Below, one piece after another: positions 1 to 8,828 of a stretch of DNA of 34,484 bases; within the stretch, counting starts at the first letter, position 1; each line of letters begins with the position of its first letter. Made by a program: the position numbers and the translations under genes. The notes beneath the pieces were generated by a model. The model saw only the letters and a list, made by a program, of their open reading frames with translations, did no database searches and was not told the DNA's origin. Location of the stretch: contig JAEZOU010000066.1 in NCBI GenBank assembly GCA_023413895.1, positions 1 to 34,484 of the forward strand, written 5' to 3'. The stretch comes from Bacteroidota bacterium. GTDB taxonomy: Bacteria > Bacteroidota > Bacteroidia > Bacteroidales > WCHB1-69.

Positions 1-438
1 GCTTCATTTTGCGTAATTATGCCCAACACATACATAATTATGCGCGGAATGAACTTGGATAAACCAAACTTGGCGCAACGAAAAGTTGACAATGCAAAAC
101 TACTTCTACCAGAAATTGCAAAAAAAATTGTACGACACGAAAAAGTTTGTAATCAACTGCCCAAAGGTATTTTTCCTCTCTTAAAAAGTTATCCCATTCG
201 TTTTGGTTTCAACAAATCGATGACAGATAAACCTTTTCACACCACTGAACGTTGTGTTTCGTGCGGAAAATGTGTAACCGTTTGTCCTTTGCAAAACATC
301 TCACTTCAAAATGGACAACCACAATGGAACGGAAATTGCACCAACTGCTTGGCGTGTTACCATTTCTGTCCAGAAAATGCGATTCAATATGGCAACATAA
401 CAGCAGGGAAAGGGCAATACTATTTTGGAATAGAATAA
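1..438 (+). CDS. EFR1-like flavodoxin/ferredoxin protein, 3' part
   Basis: The reading frame is open to the left edge (no stop from base 1), so this is the C-terminal part of a longer protein; the Met at 19 is probably internal. Two bacterial-type [4Fe-4S] motifs of the form CX2CX2CX3CP are visible (CVSCGKCVTVCP and CTNCLACYHFCP), typical of 2[4Fe-4S] ferredoxin domains. The segment before them resembles the end of the flavodoxin-like half of EFR1-family proteins, where an FMN fold precedes two clusters. The likely role is cytoplasmic electron transfer; the partner is unknown. It lies 51 bp upstream of the M16 peptidase gene, with no terminator seen between them. The ferredoxin part is certain, the EFR1 assignment is inferred from arrangement. 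Confidence 0.75.
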   Translation, partial: ASFCVIMPNTYIIMRGMNLDKPNLAQRKVDNAKLLLPEIAKKIVRHEKVCNQLPKGIFPLLKSYPIRFGFNKSMTDKPFHTTERCVSCGKCVTVCPLQNISLQNGQPQWNGNCTNCLACYHFCPENAIQYGNITAGKGQYYFGIE

Positions 439-489
439 CATTGTAATAAATATCAATTTTCACGACTAAATAACTAAAATTATAAACGA

Positions 490-3288
490 ATGAAAAAAAC
501 TTTTTTACTGATTGCAGCTATCTTTTTAAGTTGCTTTACTTGGGCGCAAATGCCTATTCCTATTGACAATAACGTACGCATAGGAAGATTAGAAAATGGA
601 CTTACTTACTATGTTCGTCACAATGAAGAGCCGAAAGGACAAGCCAATTTTTACATTGCTCAAAAGGTGGGTTCTATACTTGAAGAGGATGAACAACGTG
701 GTTTGGCGCACTTTTTGGAACACATGTGCTTTAATGGAACCAAACATTTTCCTGGTAATGGTGTCATCAAATATTGTGAATCTATTGGCGTAAAATTTGG
801 TGCTGATTTAAATGCTTACACATCTATTGATGAAACCGTTTACAACATCGACAACGTTCCCGTAGTCACTATTCCTTCTGCTGTTGATTCTTGCCTTTGG
901 ATTTTAAGAGATTGGGCTGATGGGCTATTACTTTTAGATGAAGATATTGATGACGAACGCGGTGTAATCCATGAAGAGTGGCGTAGTCGTAACAATGCGC
1001 AAATGCGTATGCTTGATAAAATTCTTCCTGAAATCTATCCTAACAATCGCTACGGAACTCGCATGCCTATCGGTATTATGGAAGTGGTGGACTTCTTCCC
1101 TTACAAAGCTCTCCGTGATTATTATCACAAATGGTACAGACCTGATCAACAAGGCATTGTAGTTGTTGGCGATATTGATGTTGACCAAGTAGAAAATAAG
1201 ATTAAAGAGATTTTTGGTGCAATTGCAAAGCCTGAGAATCCTGCGGAACGCTATTATATTCAAGTAGAAGACAACAAAGAACCAATCATTTCTATTGCCA
1301 AAGATAAAGAGCAACCATACGCACTCACCTACATCTTCTGCAAACACGATGCTTACCCAGACAATGAAAAGGGCGATTTAACATACTATATTTATCAATA
1401 TGCTGCCAATGTAGTGCAAATTATGCTTTCGCAACGTTTGGAAGAGTTAGCACAAAGTGCAACACCTCCATTTATTCAAGCTAGCATTTATGATGGGGAT
1501 TTCCTTCTTTCAAAAACTAAAAAAGCACTTTGCGGCATTGCTGTAACTAATGAAACAGAAGTAACTAAAGGAATTTCAACTGTATATCGTGAAATGTTGC
1601 GTGCTGTTCGAAATGGCTTCACTGAAAGTGAATATGAACGCGCTCGTGCTGAAATTCTTACCCTTATTGAATCTGCTTATAATGAACGCAACAAAGTAAA
1701 AAGTGTAAACTACTGCAAAGAGTATGTTCGCCACTTTATCGACAATGAACCTATTCCTGGTATTGAAAATGAATTCGCTCTCTCACAACAACTTATTCCA
1801 AATATCCCTCTACAAGTTATTAATCAGTATATCAACACTTTAATCTCTGATAGCAACTTAGTTATAGCTTGTATGTTACCTGAAAAAGAGGGTGTTGATT
1901 ATCCTACTGAAGCGGAATTGAAAACTCTTTTGAAAAATGTAGCTGCAGAAGATATTGCTGCATACGAAGATAAAGTTTCTAACGAACCTCTTATTTCCAA
2001 GGCTCCTAAAGCAGGAAAAGTCAGCAAAACTGAAGATGCCATTTTTGGTTACAAAAAGGTAACCCTTTCTAACGGAGTGGTTGTTTATTATAAAACCACT
2101 GACTTTAAAGCCGACCAAATCAGAATGAATGCTTTCAGCAAAGGAGGAACCAGCTTATATTCTGAAAATGATGCTATCAATCTAAAAGTAGCAAACGAAG
2201 TTTTCACACTTGGAGGTGTTTCCAACTTCAGTCAAACAGACCTTTCCAAACTTCTTGCTGGCAAAAAAGTATCAATTTCACCTGCTATCAACACCTACAG
2301 CGAAACCATTGATGGGGTTACCACACCGAAAGATTTTGAAACAATGCTTCAGTTAAACTACCTTTATTTCACTGCTCCTCGTGTTGACCAAGAGGCATTT
2401 AAATCTTGGCAAACCAAACAAATTGCCATACTTACCAACGCTGCATCCAATCCAATGACTGCTTTCAGAGACTCTCTCCGCAAAGAGATTTATCCTGAAA
2501 TCTCAAGATTGAAATCTTTCACTACTGATGAGGTAGAAAAAGTTGACTACAATAGAATTATGAAAATTGCTAAAGAACGCTTTGCTAATGCTGCTGATTT
2601 CACTTTTATCTTCACAGGAAATATTGATGAAGCTACTTTCATTCCGATGATAGAACTCTATTTAGCTTCTCTTCCAGCAAAAGGAAAAGCAGAAAACTTC
2701 AAAGACTTCGGAGCTTCTCCACGAAAAGGCGTTCGTGAAAATATTTTCACCCGCGAAATGGAAACTCCTATTGCTACCATCTTTATGAATAAATTTGGTG
2801 ATGTAACCTACAATTTGAAAAATGAACTTACATATAGTATTGCAGGACAAGTGCTTGACATTATGATGACTGAAGAAATTCGTGAAAAAGAGGGCGGTAC
2901 ATATGGTGTAAGCATTTCTGCCGACATTAATACATTGCCTAAAACAAGTGGTTCAATGGAAGTATTTTACCAAACAGACCCTGATAAATACGAGTATTTG
3001 AACCAACGTATTGAAGAGATTATTGCGGGATTTGCCAAGAGTGGTCCTTCTGCAGAAAATATGGCGAAAGTAAAAGATTATATGATTAAGAAACATCAAG
3101 AAAACTTGCGCGAAAACAGCTATTTTGCTGCGGCATTAAAAACCAATCTTCTCTATAACCAAGATTTGCTCACTCAATATGAAAATATTTTGGAAAGTAT
3201 TACTGCTGAAGATATTCGCTTAGCAATTGATAACCTTCTAAAACAAAACAACAACGTAAAAGTTATCATGAAAGGGATTCAAAAATAG
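490..3288 (+). CDS. Secreted M16 family zinc metallopeptidase (pitrilysin-like)
   Basis: This 932-residue protein starts with a signal peptide (MKKTFLLIAAIFLSCFTWAQ), so it acts in the periplasm or at the outer membrane. The inverted zinc motif HFLEH is at residues 74-78 and a DDERG segment near residue 156 supplies the probable third zinc ligand. Two M16 halves are present; the second starts near residue 510 and should be the inactive clamshell partner. Length agrees with the ~930-residue Bacteroidota M16 proteins. These enzymes degrade peptides and unfolded fragments; the actual substrate is not visible. A strong hairpin terminator follows directly. An A-rich stretch rather than a Shine-Dalgarno precedes the ATG, as usual in this phylum. 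Confidence 0.93.
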   Translation: MKKTFLLIAAIFLSCFTWAQMPIPIDNNVRIGRLENGLTYYVRHNEEPKGQANFYIAQKVGSILEEDEQRGLAHFLEHMCFNGTKHFPGNGVIKYCESIGVKFGADLNAYTSIDETVYNIDNVPVVTIPSAVDSCLWILRDWADGLLLLDEDIDDERGVIHEEWRSRNNAQMRMLDKILPEIYPNNRYGTRMPIGIMEVVDFFPYKALRDYYHKWYRPDQQGIVVVGDIDVDQVENKIKEIFGAIAKPENPAERYYIQVEDNKEPIISIAKDKEQPYALTYIFCKHDAYPDNEKGDLTYYIYQYAANVVQIMLSQRLEELAQSATPPFIQASIYDGDFLLSKTKKALCGIAVTNETEVTKGISTVYREMLRAVRNGFTESEYERARAEILTLIESAYNERNKVKSVNYCKEYVRHFIDNEPIPGIENEFALSQQLIPNIPLQVINQYINTLISDSNLVIACMLPEKEGVDYPTEAELKTLLKNVAAEDIAAYEDKVSNEPLISKAPKAGKVSKTEDAIFGYKKVTLSNGVVVYYKTTDFKADQIRMNAFSKGGTSLYSENDAINLKVANEVFTLGGVSNFSQTDLSKLLAGKKVSISPAINTYSETIDGVTTPKDFETMLQLNYLYFTAPRVDQEAFKSWQTKQIAILTNAASNPMTAFRDSLRKEIYPEISRLKSFTTDEVEKVDYNRIMKIAKERFANAADFTFIFTGNIDEATFIPMIELYLASLPAKGKAENFKDFGASPRKGVRENIFTREMETPIATIFMNKFGDVTYNLKNELTYSIAGQVLDIMMTEEIREKEGGTYGVSISADINTLPKTSGSMEVFYQTDPDKYEYLNQRIEEIIAGFAKSGPSAENMAKVKDYMIKKHQENLRENSYFAAALKTNLLYNQDLLTQYENILESITAEDIRLAIDNLLKQNNNVKVIMKGIQK

Positions 3289-3305
3289 GAAATATGTTTG
3301 TATAA

Positions 3306-3338
3306 AAAAGAAAGTCGGCGTAACTGCCGACTTTTTTT
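3306..3338 (+). terminator. Rho-independent terminator after M16 gene
   Basis: A 9-bp perfect stem (AAAGTCGGC at 3311-3319, GCCGACTTT at 3326-3334) closes a 6-nt loop and runs into a T tract. It starts 17 bp after the peptidase stop codon. Confidence 0.9.
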
Positions 3339-3411
3339 ATATTACTGCGCACCTAAAATCGAAATTTAAAGGAAAGATTGGATTGCAAAGATAAATTATT
3401 TGATATTTTAC

Positions 3412-3450
3412 ATAAAAAAAGAGGATGTACTCATTGTTCACCCTCTTTTT
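3412..3450 (-). terminator. Terminator for tRNA-Asp
   Basis: On the minus strand a 12-bp stem (bases 3439-3450 with 3416-3427, one G-U pair) closes an 11-nt loop and is followed by a T run. The single non-Watson-Crick position pairs only when transcribed leftwards. This fits a terminator immediately downstream of the tRNA. Confidence 0.75.
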
Positions 3451-3453
3451 GTT

Positions 3454-3531
3454 TGGCGGTCCGGACGAGACTCGAACTCGCGACCCCATGCGTGACAGGC
3501 ATGTATTCTAACCAAACTGAACTACCGGACC
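3454..3531 (-). tRNA. tRNA-Asp (GTC anticodon)
   Basis: Read on the minus strand, the sequence folds as a cloverleaf. The acceptor arm GGTCCGG pairs with CCGGACC, the anticodon loop is CTGTCAC (anticodon GTC, Asp), the T loop is TTCGAGT, and the discriminator is G. The 3' CCA is encoded in the DNA (3454-3456). The length is 78 nt including CCA, with a D loop of about ten bases. It has its own promoter and terminator and stands alone, not in a tRNA or rRNA cluster. Confidence 0.96.
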
Positions 3532-3550
3532 ATGCTTGTTTTTGTGAGTG

Positions 3551-3584
3551 CAAAAGTACAACTTTTTTCTTTCACTCAGTCAAA
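3551..3584 (-). promoter_or_regulatory. Bacteroidota-type promoter for tRNA-Asp
   Basis: The minus strand carries a perfect -7 box TACTTTTG (3551-3558, consensus TAnnTTTG) and a TTTG -33 element (3581-3584) 22 bp upstream. The tRNA 5' end is 20 bp downstream of the -7 box. This matches the primary sigma factor promoter known for Bacteroides and Flavobacterium. Confidence 0.75.
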
Positions 3585-3742
3585 AAAAGAAAAATTTTTT
3601 TTTCTTTTTCTTTTTCAAACAATTCTTTTTGATATTTGTTTTCTTTTCATGAGTAAAAATCATTAATAATCAAATAGTTGCAATCTATAATAAAAATATT
3701 CTTTTTTCTATATTTCACCCTGAAAAATCAAAATTATTAATG

Positions 3743-3750
3743 TATTTTTG
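3743..3750 (+). promoter_or_regulatory. -7 box of the gap promoter
   Basis: TATTTTTG matches TAnnTTTG. Transcription would begin near 3756, giving an A-rich leader of about 95 nt before gap. No clear -33 TTTG is visible at the expected distance. The leader contains a short upstream ORF. Confidence 0.6.
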
Positions 3751-3800
3751 CACTCTAAAAAAATAGTTACTCCATTTTTGGAATAAAATTTCGGAGAAAA

Positions 3801-3875
3801 ATGAGAAAAAAGAAAAAATACACTTTAAATCAACCTAAAATAAATAGATATGAAAAAGATAAAAGTTGGTATTAA
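3801..3875 (+). CDS. Possible 24-codon upstream ORF overlapping gap start
   Basis: An ATG at 3801 is preceded by GGAG (3793-3796), a better Shine-Dalgarno than gap itself has. It opens a 24-residue, lysine-rich frame (MRKKKKYTLN...) that ends 26 bases inside gap in another frame. No family is recognised. It may be chance in an A-rich leader; if translated, it would compete with or couple to the gap start. Confidence 0.2.
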   Translation: MRKKKKYTLNQPKINRYEKDKSWY

Positions 3876-4854
3876 TGGTTTTGGCCGTATCGGTCGTTTA
3901 GTTTTCCGTAATATCATTAAAAGAGATGATATGGAAGTTGTCGGCATCAATGATTTGTTAGATGCAACAAATATGGCTTATATGCTTCGTTACGACTCTG
4001 TGCATGGTCGTTTTAACGGTTCAATTGAAGTTGTTGATGGCAACTTAGTTGTAAATGGACAAACCATTCGCGTTACATCAGAAGTGGACCCTGCAAATTT
4101 GAAATGGAATGAAGTGGAGGCTGAATATGTTGTAGAATCTACAGGTCGTTTTCTTACTAAAGATGCTGCTAGCAAACACCTACAAGCAGGGGCACGTATT
4201 GTAGTATTGTCTGCTCCTCCCAAAGAGGATATTCCAATGTTTGTAATGGGTGTAAACAATGAGAATTACGCTGGTGAACGTATCGTTTCCAACGCTTCTT
4301 GTACTACCAACTGTTTGGCACCTTTAGCCAAAGTTATCCACGAAAACTTCGGTATCGTAGAAGGCTTGATGACCACAGTTCACGCTACTACTGCTACTCA
4401 AAAAACTGTTGATGGACCTTCTATGAAAGATTGGCGCGGAGGTCGTGCTGCCCTTGGCAATATCATTCCATCTTCTACTGGCGCTGCTAAAGCGGTTACC
4501 AAAGTTATCCCTGACTTGAAAGGAAAACTTACAGGTATGGCTTTCCGCGTGCCTACTCTTGATGTTTCTGCAGTGGACCTTACTTGCCGCTTGGAACGTG
4601 AGACTACTTACGATGAAATTAAACAAGTGATTAAAAATGCTGCAGAAAACGAAATGAAAGGTATTTTGGGCTATACTGAAGATTCTGTTGTATCTTCCGA
4701 CTTTATTGGTGATACTCACACCTCTATTTTTGATGCTAACGCTGGAATTATGCTTAACCCAAACTTTGTTAAACTCATCTCTTGGTACGATAACGAAATG
4801 GGATATTCTTGCAAAGTTGTAGAACTCATCTCATATATAGATAGCGTTAAATAG
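3850..4854 (+). CDS. gap: Glyceraldehyde-3-phosphate dehydrogenase, type I
   Basis: This is the cytoplasmic glycolytic enzyme that converts glyceraldehyde 3-phosphate, NAD+ and phosphate to 1,3-bisphosphoglycerate. The N-terminal Rossmann motif INGFGRIGR (residues 8-16) binds NAD. The catalytic motif SNASCTTNCLAP carries Cys151, and His178 in TTVHATT is the catalytic base. The length of 334 residues is standard. It has its own TAnnTTTG promoter and a roughly 95-nt leader; priA starts only 5 bp after its stop, so the two are probably co-transcribed. Nothing unusual is seen in the protein. Confidence 0.98.
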   Translation: MKKIKVGINGFGRIGRLVFRNIIKRDDMEVVGINDLLDATNMAYMLRYDSVHGRFNGSIEVVDGNLVVNGQTIRVTSEVDPANLKWNEVEAEYVVESTGRFLTKDAASKHLQAGARIVVLSAPPKEDIPMFVMGVNNENYAGERIVSNASCTTNCLAPLAKVIHENFGIVEGLMTTVHATTATQKTVDGPSMKDWRGGRAALGNIIPSSTGAAKAVTKVIPDLKGKLTGMAFRVPTLDVSAVDLTCRLERETTYDEIKQVIKNAAENEMKGILGYTEDSVVSSDFIGDTHTSIFDANAGIMLNPNFVKLISWYDNEMGYSCKVVELISYIDSVK

Positions 4855-4859
4855 TTCAA

Positions 4860-7352
4860 ATGGAAAAAGTTACATACTTTGCTGATGTACTTCTTCCACT
4901 GCCTCTGTCCACTACCTTCACCTACCGAATTCCCGTGGAGTTAGAGGACAGAGTGCTTTTTGGCATTCGAGTTGTTGTGCCTTTCGGTCGTAATAAACTA
5001 CTTTCAGGAATTGTTTCTAAAATTCACAACCAAACGCCGCAAGTTCAAGCCAAATACATACTTGATATTTTAGATACGCAACCCATTATTACTGCACAAC
5101 AATTTGAACTATGGCAATGGATCGCCGATTATTACCTTTGTTCATTAGGAGAAGTGATGGCTGTTGCGCTTCCTTCTGCTTTAAAACTTACGGGTGAGTC
5201 AGCTGTTACTTTGGACGAAAATTTCAATGGCGACATCTCATTGCTCACACCCAATGAACTTCATATTGTGGAGATTGTTAACGCACACCAACAAATTTCC
5301 CTATCGGAAGTGACTAAAATAGCAGGTATTGCTAAAATCTTCCCCATTATCAACTCATTAGTAGAAAAATTAGTTCTGAAAGTTGTTGATGAAATTAAAG
5401 ACCCTTACAAACCGAAAACCGAAAACCTAGTTTTCTTAAATTCTCAATATCAATCTGAAATAGAACTACTCAAGATTATTGAATCTTTAGAAAATTCAAA
5501 AAAGAATGAAAAACAAGTTCAATTGCTTTTGGGGTTCTTTTCTCTTCTTCAAGCAGAAAATAAAAAATATAACGAGGGAATAAAAAAAACGGATTTACTT
5601 AAAAAGGCACAAGTTTCCGCATCCTCCTTACAAACTCTTCTTAAAAATGGAATTTTAGAAGAAAAAATTGTAAAAAACTCTCGACTTTTTGAATTTGAAG
5701 GAAACTTTCCTACAGAAACTATCCACCTAACAGAACTACAAGAGAAGAAATTTCAAGAAATTAAAGAACAATTTCTAAAGCAAAAAACAGTTCTACTACA
5801 TGGTATTACAGGTAGCGGCAAGACAGAAATCTATATGAAATTAATTGAGGAAACACTTGCTGAAGGGAAACAAGTTTTATATCTTCTTCCTGAAATTGCT
5901 CTTACTTCTCAGATTGTCAATCGATTAAGAAAATTTTTCGGTGCCAAAGTTGGTGTTTACCACTCTCGCTTCAATGAATTTGAACGCGTAGAAATTTGGA
6001 ATCGAGTACTTAACTTTGGAAAAGAGAGCGACAAGAAATATTCGTTAGTATTGGGAGCCCGTTCTGCACTTCTTCTCCCCTATCAAAATTTAGGATTGAT
6101 TATTGTAGATGAGGAGCACGACGGTTCATACAAACAACAAGACCCAGCACCTCGCTATCATGCCCGCGACAGCGCCATCATTTTAGCAAATATTCACCAT
6201 GGGAAAACGCTTTTGGGTACAGCAACGCCGTCGTTGGAAAGTTATCACAATGCCAAACAGGGAAAATTCGGTTTGGTACAACTGATGCAACGCTATTCTC
6301 AGAATCAATTACCAGAAATTTGGATTGAGAATTTGGTGGAAGCACAAAGGCAAAAAAAAATGAATGGACAGCTTTCAAATTATCTCATTGAATGTATTAA
6401 AAAGGCGTTAGATAATCAAGAGCAGGTAATTCTATTTCAAAATCGGCGCGGTTATGCAGTGCGACAATTTTGTAACACTTGCCAAACAATGCCTACATGT
6501 ATTCATTGCGATGTTACTCTCACCTATCACAAACGATCCAATCTACTCAAGTGCCACTACTGCGGTTATGCTATTGACGTTCCCCAAACTTGCCCCAATT
6601 GCGGTAGCCCCGACATAGAGATGAAGGGCTTTGGTACAGAAAGAGTTGAAGAGACTTTAGCACTTCTATTCCCAAATGCAGTAATTGACCGAATGGATAT
6701 GGATACCACACGCACTAAAAATGCTTACCAACGGATCATCAGCAATTTTGAAAATCATAAAACTAATATTCTTGTTGGTACGCAAATGGTTACCAAAGGA
6801 TTAGACTTTGATAAAGTGAGTGTTGTAGGAATTTTAGAGGCAGACAACCTCATCAGCTATCCCGACTTTCGATCGTTTGAAAGAGCATTCCAAATTATGT
6901 CACAAGTAAGCGGTCGCGCAGGCAGAAAAGAGATTCCCGGAAAGGTGATTATCCAAACCTACCAACCATGGCACCCTGCACTTAGATATGTGGTTAGCAA
7001 CAACTATTTAGATATGTACCTGTCGCAAATGGAAGAGCGTAAACTTTTCCACTATCCACCTCTCTATCGCCTTATTAGAGTTACTATAAAACATAATGAT
7101 TTAGAGTGTGTTAACAAAGCTTCGCAAGAATTGAAAGAGTACTTCTCACAACATTTTCCTGGAATGTTTTTAGGACCAGAATTTCCTTTAGTTTCTCGAA
7201 TCCAAAACTATTATCTAAAAGATTTCTGGTTAAAATTACCCAAAGATTCCACCCTAATAGAGAGGAAAAAGAGATTGAAAGAGATTGTAACGCAATTTCA
7301 ATCCACCTCCCCATACAAAAAAGTACGTATTATTATCAATGTAGATTGCTAA
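4860..7352 (+). CDS. priA: Primosomal protein N', replication restart helicase PriA
   Basis: PriA is a 3'-to-5' superfamily 2 helicase that reloads the replisome at stalled forks. The 830 residues show an N-terminal DNA-binding part, Walker A GITGSGKTE (about residues 315-323), Walker B with DEEH (about residue 417), and a zinc-binding insert with paired CXXC motifs (about residues 538-580). A helicase C domain with the SGRAGR motif follows. It begins 5 bp after gap, an unusual partner but consistent with shared transcription. The downstream neighbour is convergent and no clear terminator was found in the 109-bp gap. Length is normal for Bacteroidota PriA. Confidence 0.97.
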   Translation: MEKVTYFADVLLPLPLSTTFTYRIPVELEDRVLFGIRVVVPFGRNKLLSGIVSKIHNQTPQVQAKYILDILDTQPIITAQQFELWQWIADYYLCSLGEVMAVALPSALKLTGESAVTLDENFNGDISLLTPNELHIVEIVNAHQQISLSEVTKIAGIAKIFPIINSLVEKLVLKVVDEIKDPYKPKTENLVFLNSQYQSEIELLKIIESLENSKKNEKQVQLLLGFFSLLQAENKKYNEGIKKTDLLKKAQVSASSLQTLLKNGILEEKIVKNSRLFEFEGNFPTETIHLTELQEKKFQEIKEQFLKQKTVLLHGITGSGKTEIYMKLIEETLAEGKQVLYLLPEIALTSQIVNRLRKFFGAKVGVYHSRFNEFERVEIWNRVLNFGKESDKKYSLVLGARSALLLPYQNLGLIIVDEEHDGSYKQQDPAPRYHARDSAIILANIHHGKTLLGTATPSLESYHNAKQGKFGLVQLMQRYSQNQLPEIWIENLVEAQRQKKMNGQLSNYLIECIKKALDNQEQVILFQNRRGYAVRQFCNTCQTMPTCIHCDVTLTYHKRSNLLKCHYCGYAIDVPQTCPNCGSPDIEMKGFGTERVEETLALLFPNAVIDRMDMDTTRTKNAYQRIISNFENHKTNILVGTQMVTKGLDFDKVSVVGILEADNLISYPDFRSFERAFQIMSQVSGRAGRKEIPGKVIIQTYQPWHPALRYVVSNNYLDMYLSQMEERKLFHYPPLYRLIRVTIKHNDLECVNKASQELKEYFSQHFPGMFLGPEFPLVSRIQNYYLKDFWLKLPKDSTLIERKKRLKEIVTQFQSTSPYKKVRIIINVDC

Positions 7353-7461
7353 CTTCTTGTAATCTTGTGTGTATTCGTACCAATTTTATCATTAATAAAA
7401 ATTTGAAACCATAATTCGCAAAATACTACTTAATTCTATTTTAATTATCAGAAGATAAATT

Positions 7462-8037
7462 CTATCTATATGAGTCAATATCTTTCAAACAATTCAAAAT
7501 ATCAATATTATAAATAGCCCCTATCATTGCAGCACCGCCAAAATTTAAACTTTTCAAATACAATATTTTATCAAAACTGACTCCACCTAAAGCAATTACT
7601 TTTTCGTCTATTATACCCTCTTCGGATGCTTTTTGTAATTCCTCTTTACCAAAGCCTGATTTATATCCTATTTTAGAAATGCTGTCGAAAATAGGACTCA
7701 AAAATAGATAATCGTAATCATTTTTGTACCTTACAATCTCTTCAAATGTATGGCACGAACGTGTTTTAAACCCACTATACTCTCTTGGCAGAGTTGTTAT
7801 GTTACGGTTAATATGGATTCCTTTCAAAGAGAACTCAAAGTATAGTTCTGGATAATTGTGAATGATAATCTTTGATAGTTGCTCTTCGGTTAATTTAGCT
7901 AACAGATCACGGCACTTGCTAATATCCGAATCTGGTTTTCGCAGGTGGATGATGTCGATGCCTCTATCAAGCAATAACTTAATGATAGAAGCATCTTCAT
8001 CAATAACCTTTGGCGTTGTTATCGCTATAATTTTCAT
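7462..8037 (-). CDS. TenI-like / thiamine phosphate synthase family protein
   Basis: This 191-residue protein has the ThiE/TenI TIM-barrel fold (IHLRKPD near residue 30, C-terminal IALGGVS and GGAAMIGAI phosphate-binding loops). The Asp pair that binds Mg2+ in true ThiE (DD, as in the other copy encoded in this operon) is replaced here by HN in IIHNYPEL. It is therefore more likely a TenI-type thiazole tautomerase than a second synthase. It is the last gene of the thiamine operon, its ATG overlapping the thi4 stop by one base. In this context it could process the Thi4 product. The family is secure, the exact reaction is inferred. Confidence 0.8.
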   Translation of the reverse strand: MKIIAITTPKVIDEDASIIKLLLDRGIDIIHLRKPDSDISKCRDLLAKLTEEQLSKIIIHNYPELYFEFSLKGIHINRNITTLPREYSGFKTRSCHTFEEIVRYKNDYDYLFLSPIFDSISKIGYKSGFGKEELQKASEEGIIDEKVIALGGVSFDKILYLKSLNFGGAAMIGAIYNIDILNCLKDIDSYR

Positions 8038-8807
8038 TACTTTATCTTATTCATTATAAGATCAGTAACCTTTTTCCCCGACAAAAGCATTCCTCCGAAG
8101 ATCGGTCCCATACGTGGCGTGCCACTAACCGCTGATGCTGCCATTCCGCAAACGTAAAGTCCAGGATAAATCTCTTTGGTTCCGTTCACGACTTCATTCT
8201 CACCTGTTACGACATCCAAAGATCGCTCGCCAATAACATCACCAGTATCAGTAGCGAGACGTATTCCATTCTTGCGTGCAACTGTCTTACACATTTCGCT
8301 GTCGTGACCTGTTCCATCGACAACGCATTTTGCCATAATATTGAGTGGATCGACATGAAGTCCTTCTCTCAACACTGGTGTCCAATTAACGACAACACCG
8401 CTCACCTTATTATCTTTAAATACAACATCTTCAACAGAATAGCAGTTAAAAATCGTTGCGCCAGCATGTACAGCCTTGTAAAGCAATGCTGATGTACTTT
8501 CTACAGAATCCATAACAAACAAATCGTCGCTGTATTGTTCGTAGTTGATATCAAATTCCTTGATGATGTCGAGAGCTTCTTTTTGCACTACAATCTGATT
8601 AAACATCATTGCGCCTCCCCACATGCCTCCGCCTGGAGATAATTTTCTATCGAACAAAGCTACTTTCTTACCTGCTTTTGCGAGATAATACGCTGCTACA
8701 ATACCCGAAGGGCCGCCGCCGACAATAGCGACATCTAATTCCAAATTCTTTTCTAACTTACTGAAATAGGTACTAATAATACCTTGTGATACTTTTTGTT
8801 CTATCAT
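8037..8807 (-). CDS. thi4: Thi4-type (sulfide-dependent) thiazole synthase
   Basis: The 256 residues start with an FAD/NAD-binding motif (VGGGPSG, residues 29-35) followed by the Thi4 signature PGGGMWGG (58-65), and end with SGTPRMGPIFGGMLLSG. Family enzymes make the ADP-thiazole carboxylate from NAD and glycine. Yeast Thi4 donates sulfur from a sacrificial Cys in an SCMDP context; here the aligned position is His151 (GLHVDP). That is the form known from methanogens, which uses free sulfide and iron and turns over repeatedly under anoxia. It sits between thiC and the tenI-like gene in the riboswitch operon, and no thiG, thiS, thiF or thiH is present in the window, so it supplies the thiazole here. 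Often annotated as ribulose-1,5-bisphosphate synthetase. Confidence 0.92.
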   Translation of the reverse strand: MIEQKVSQGIISTYFSKLEKNLELDVAIVGGGPSGIVAAYYLAKAGKKVALFDRKLSPGGGMWGGAMMFNQIVVQKEALDIIKEFDINYEQYSDDLFVMDSVESTSALLYKAVHAGATIFNCYSVEDVVFKDNKVSGVVVNWTPVLREGLHVDPLNIMAKCVVDGTGHDSEMCKTVARKNGIRLATDTGDVIGERSLDVVTGENEVVNGTKEIYPGLYVCGMAASAVSGTPRMGPIFGGMLLSGKKVTDLIMNKIK

Positions 8808-8828
8808 AATTTTATTTTATTGGTTATT

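Noticed and set aside
934..1347. 137-codon minus-strand frame inside the M16 gene
   Set aside because: It is a shadow of the peptidase gene with no domain or start signal.
3378..3632. 84-codon plus-strand frame over the tRNA
   Set aside because: It runs through tRNA-Asp, its terminator and its promoter, so it is not a gene.
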